A stretch of 25,437 nucleotides of DNA from an uncultured Collinsella sp. GTDB lineage: Bacteria; Actinomycetota; Coriobacteriia; Coriobacteriales; Coriobacteriaceae. The notes beneath the pieces were generated by a model. The model ran no database searches. It was not told the origin of the DNA and was given only the letters and a program-made list of their open reading frames with translations. The translations under genes and the position numbers were made by a program. This document shows, piece by piece, positions 22,940 to 25,437 of the stretch. The stretch covers positions 1 through 25,437 of the forward strand of contig CALLNU010000007.1 in the NCBI GenBank assembly GCA_938005465.1, read 5' to 3'. Position 1 is the first letter of the stretch, and every line of letters begins with the position of its first letter.

Positions 22940-22993
22940 ATCCTTCCTACGATGTGCTGTGTACCGGCACGGTAGCCGGATCGTAGGAAGGAT
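22940..22993 (+). promoter_or_regulatory. Long hairpin enclosing a ribosome-binding site
   Basis: ATCCTTCCTACGAT (22940-22953) is perfectly complementary to ATCGTAGGAAGGAT (22980-22993). An inner CCGGC (22964-22968) pairs with GCCGG (22975-22979). The 3' arm contains AGGAAGGA, the ribosome-binding site of the FxLYD gene starting at 22999. When folded it would block translation. The preceding 100 bp (22835-22939) shows nothing else I can name. Confidence 0.6.
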
Positions 22994-22998
22994 GAATA

Positions 22999-23442
22999 AT
23001 GGCAAAAGAGGGAAAGAAGCCAATCGGCAAGATTGTCCTAGGCATCATCGTGGTGCTGGTTATTGTCGGTGCCGTGGGCTCTATGGGCGGCAACTCAACC
23101 GATTCGTCTGCGAGCGATTCGGCAAAACCTGCCGAGACGACACGGCAGGCTGAGGAGCAAAAAGAACCGCAAGAACCGTACACCATTGCTGACGAGGCTG
23201 AAGACACTTCCAATCAGTTTACCTATAAGATCACGGGCACCCTGACCAATAACACGGACAAGGAAAAGAGCTACATTCAGATTGAATATGTTCTGTATGA
23301 TGCCGATGGCAACCAGGTTGGAACGGCTCTTGCAAACACCAATCATCTGAAGGCGGGCGGCTCCTGGAAGTTCGAGGCGCTGGGTACGGTGTCTCCCGAC
23401 CAGGTTGCTAGCTGGGAGCGTTCGGACGTAAGCGGTTTCTAG
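22999..23442 (+). CDS. FxLYD-domain protein, membrane-anchored
   Basis: 147 aa. After a basic start (MAKEGKKPIGK) comes a single membrane segment (IVLGIIVVLVIVGAVGSMGG, about 12-31), with no lipobox Cys. A Ser/Asp/Glu/Gln-rich linker (32-65) follows. Then comes a C-terminal FxLYD-type beta domain: FTYKITGTLTNNTDKEKSYIQIEYVLYDADGNQVG, then LKAGGSWKFEA. Such domains are extracytoplasmic and presumably mediate protein contacts; no enzymatic role is known. Its ribosome-binding site lies inside the hairpin at 22940-22993. It is followed 32 bp later by the putative HTH gene. Confidence 0.75.
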   Translation: MAKEGKKPIGKIVLGIIVVLVIVGAVGSMGGNSTDSSASDSAKPAETTRQAEEQKEPQEPYTIADEAEDTSNQFTYKITGTLTNNTDKEKSYIQIEYVLYDADGNQVGTALANTNHLKAGGSWKFEALGTVSPDQVASWERSDVSGF

Positions 23443-23474
23443 CATGTTGTATGCACTGGGGGAGGTGAAGTCGT

Positions 23475-23897
23475 ATGCCCGATAAAAAGCTGACTGACGA
23501 GTTGCTCAATGAGCTTCTCGACGCGCCAAACATCGATGGCTATATCAAAGAACACGACTTTGCCGCCCCGTCGCTTTCGAACTACCTGAAGCAGCTACTG
23601 CAGGAAAAGGGCTTGGAGCGCTCGCGCGTGGTTCGTATGGCCGATCTCAATGAGACCTTTGGCTATCAGATCTTTACCGGTGCGCGTCATCCGAGTCGCA
23701 ATAAGGTGCTGCAGATTGCCTTTGCGATGGCGCTGACGCTCAAAGAGACCAACCGTGCGCTGACGGCTGCCGGGGTAAGCGTCCTTAACTGCAAGGACCG
23801 CCGCGATGCGATTATCATCTTTTGCATCGATCGCGGGTGCAGCCTCCAAAAGGTCAACGAGGAGCTGTATCGCTTTGGCGAGGAGACGGTGAGTTAG
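23475..23897 (+). CDS. Putative helix-turn-helix regulator preceding a Ser/Thr kinase
   Basis: A 140-aa soluble protein. Residues about 34-100 look like a divergent XRE-type helix-turn-helix: LSNYLKQLLQEKGLERSRVVRMADLNETFGYQIFTGARHPSRNKVLQIAFAMALTLKETNRALTAAG with the helices and conserved Gly/Leu spacing. A further C-terminal helical unit follows (DRRDAIIIFCIDRGCSLQKVNEELYRFGE). The start follows GGAGGTGA by about 6 nt, a strong site. The gene precedes the kinase by 98 bp, so it is a plausible phosphorylation partner, which is inference. Confidence 0.65.
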   Translation: MPDKKLTDELLNELLDAPNIDGYIKEHDFAAPSLSNYLKQLLQEKGLERSRVVRMADLNETFGYQIFTGARHPSRNKVLQIAFAMALTLKETNRALTAAGVSVLNCKDRRDAIIIFCIDRGCSLQKVNEELYRFGEETVS

Positions 23898-23995
23898 CGG
23901 CTGATATCTGAGCTGGCGGAGCTGCCGAACAACGATGCAAGCGAACGGGGCGCGGATGCCATGAGGTGTCTGCGCCCTGCGCTATGATGGAGCCT

Positions 23996-25376
23996 ATGGA
24001 TACACAGACCCCAACATATTCCGATGACGAGCTGACCGCAGCGCTTGCCGAGCACCTGGCGTCGCTCGATCGCGACGACAGCTATCGCGTGGAGCGTGTA
24101 CTTAAGCGCTCGTTCGTTGAAACAACCGAGCTCGTGTACTTTGAAGGAACCGGCGGCGGCTCGCTCGGCCCCTTTGTCCGTAAACGCATCGATGCTTCGG
24201 CTCAAATCGGCGGGGCATACGAGCGCCTGTTTGCCGCTCAGCGGGCAGGCAGGCGTTTTGAGCACCTGCCCAGAATCGTCGATTGTCGTCGTGTGGGCGA
24301 CGAGCTCAACGTGGTTATGGAATACATCGAAGGGGAGACGCTCGGGGCCGCTGGTGGACCGTCTGGGAGCCACCCCCGATTATGCGCGTGAATTGTATCC
24401 TGCCCTATGCGATGCCGTGGGCGAGCTCCACGTCGGTTTTGCAATGGCGGGGGAGACGTCGGCGCCGGAGATCCATCGCGACCTCAAGCCGTCGAATATC
24501 ATCGTGACGGGTGCCAACTATATGCCTGATGACGGCCTGACGTTTTCATCGCTGGTGATTATCGACTTGGGGATCGCGCGCGTATGGCGCGATGGCGCCG
24601 ATGCCGACACCGTCAAGTTTGGGACACGACCCTATGCGCCGCCCGAGCAGTATGGGTTTGGGCAGACGAGTGTGCGCAGCGACGTCTACGCGCTTGGTGC
24701 CCTGTTGTTCTTCTGCTTGACGGGAGTCGACCCTAAACCAGGGCTCGACATGCGCGAGCAATGCGAGGCGCGTGGCATTCCCGCTCCACTTGCCGATGCC
24801 GTCTGCATGTCGATGGCGCTCGACCCGGCCAAGCGTTTTGCGAGTGCGGAAGCATTGGGACGGGCGACGCGCGCGGCATACGATCTAAGTCGCCCCGTGC
24901 GGCCTCTTGCGCCTGTGGCTGTCCGTACTCCGGCCTCGGAGACGGTGTTGACGCCCCAAGGGCTCCAGAACCCCACAGGGCTTCCTAGGCCTGCCGCCTC
25001 CACTGCATGCGGTCTGCTCTCTCGCGTTCCGGAGTCTTTGGGGCGCATTTGGAATACGCTCGTCTGCTTCTCGCTGCTCGTGTTCTTTGCCGGTAGTCAC
25101 TTTGCCGTCTTTCATCCCACCGGAGCAACCCAAAGCTACCCGACGTGGCTTCTCATAATCGAGTATTTTTTCTTTGTCGATGGCCTTATGGTGCTTATGC
25201 ATTTTGCGCTGCTCGATAAGCGCCGTCTTCGTCGGCGATTCGCATTGCTCGACAGCTATCGCGGCAAGAAGCTCGCGAAACTCTGGCTCAAGGCATTGGG
25301 TGTGCTGCTCCTATGCATGATCGTCATAGTTGCGGTTGCCAATGCGACCGGCGTCGTCGATACCTCCGCTACCTAA
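23996..25376 (+). pseudogene. Hanks-type Ser/Thr protein kinase with C-terminal membrane segments, frameshifted
   Basis: The kinase is split across two frames. The N-lobe (from ATG 23996, ending in VVMEYIEGETLG) runs in one frame to about 24347. The rest is in the +1 frame: GPLVDRLGATPDY, catalytic loop HRDLKPSNIIV, the DFG position reading DLG, and GTRPYAPPEQYG with SDVYALGALLFFCLTG. Three hydrophobic segments follow in the last 110 residues. Removing one G from the run of four at 24344-24347 restores a single frame (ETLGPLVDRLG). The stop is at 25374-25376. The frame break may be a sequencing error, a true mutation or a phase-variable tract. In the intact form it would be a membrane-associated kinase acting with the upstream putative HTH protein. 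Left alone, the cell would make only the N-lobe. Confidence 0.75.
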
Positions 25377-25400
25377 AAGAAAGGCTCTGTTAGACCAGGA

Positions 25401-25416
25401 TTGACATACATATGTC
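25401..25416 (+). promoter_or_regulatory. TTGACA box with overlapping palindrome after the kinase
   Basis: TTGACATACATATGTCC contains the palindrome GACATA-CA-TATGTC and a consensus -35. No good -10 is visible 16-18 bp downstream. The region from 25377 to the edge shows no gene. Confidence 0.25.
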
Positions 25417-25437
25417 CTCACGGTGCCATATCGTTGA

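Noticed and set aside
1..25437. CRISPR arrays, tRNA or rRNA genes
   Set aside because: No regularly spaced repeats, no tRNA T-loop (GGTTCGAATCC-like) with an acceptor stem, and no rRNA sequence were noticed on either strand.

Overview
The window looks like a high-GC Gram-positive gut actinobacterium of the class Coriobacteriia, most likely Collinsella or a close relative. This is inferred from GC-rich codon use, protein style and gene content (NAD-linked L-lactate dehydrogenase, EttA, the acetylated diaminopimelate route, Ser/Thr-rich membrane proteins). No rRNA or tRNA gene was seen, so the genus is an inference.

Left edge (1-1960, minus strand): one uninterrupted frame runs off the window. 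It begins as an IS256-family transposase, becomes an NhaC-type Na+/H+ antiporter and then the C-terminal part of a CstA-type peptide transporter. This is a chimera, from recombination or from mis-assembly. The IS end abuts the 3' end of tatD. tatD and tcdA (1954-3568) form a minus-strand pair. The divergent gap beyond them holds a well-formed promoter-hairpins-terminator unit, a candidate small RNA, then an SdpR/SdpI-like repressor and membrane-protein pair with an operator over its promoter.

Middle (5027-16169): ettA; two minus-strand proteins of unknown function (one with an OST-HTH/LOTUS-like N-terminus, one membrane-anchored with a Ser/Thr/Asp-rich tail); glutamine-dependent nadE; a class I/II aminotransferase; ldh; a DUF2974 alpha/beta hydrolase; and an NdpA/YejK-type nucleoid-associated protein. 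Most of these transcription units end in clear intrinsic terminators. A 98-bp nested inverted repeat lies at 16276-16373.

Lysine/diaminopimelate block (16417-21784): a minus-strand operon of an in-frame lysA-dapA fusion, dapB (TTG start overlapping the dapA stop) and dapH, preceded by a lysine riboswitch (20290-20446). The fusion keeps a ribosome-binding site and ATG at the start of its DapA half. A divergent M20 amidohydrolase resembles N-acetyldiaminopimelate deacetylase. With the aminotransferase at 11463 the window could supply most of the acetylase branch of lysine and peptidoglycan precursor synthesis.

Right end (21887-25437): an accessory-looking cluster on the plus strand. It contains a HigB/HigA toxin-antitoxin pair with two palindromes in its promoter and leader, a small membrane protein, an FxLYD-domain membrane-anchored protein whose ribosome-binding site is inside a perfect 14-bp stem, a putative HTH protein, and a Ser/Thr protein kinase with C-terminal membrane segments that is broken by a +1 frameshift in a run of four G. 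The HTH-kinase module with the FxLYD protein is the best candidate here for a poorly described signalling system.
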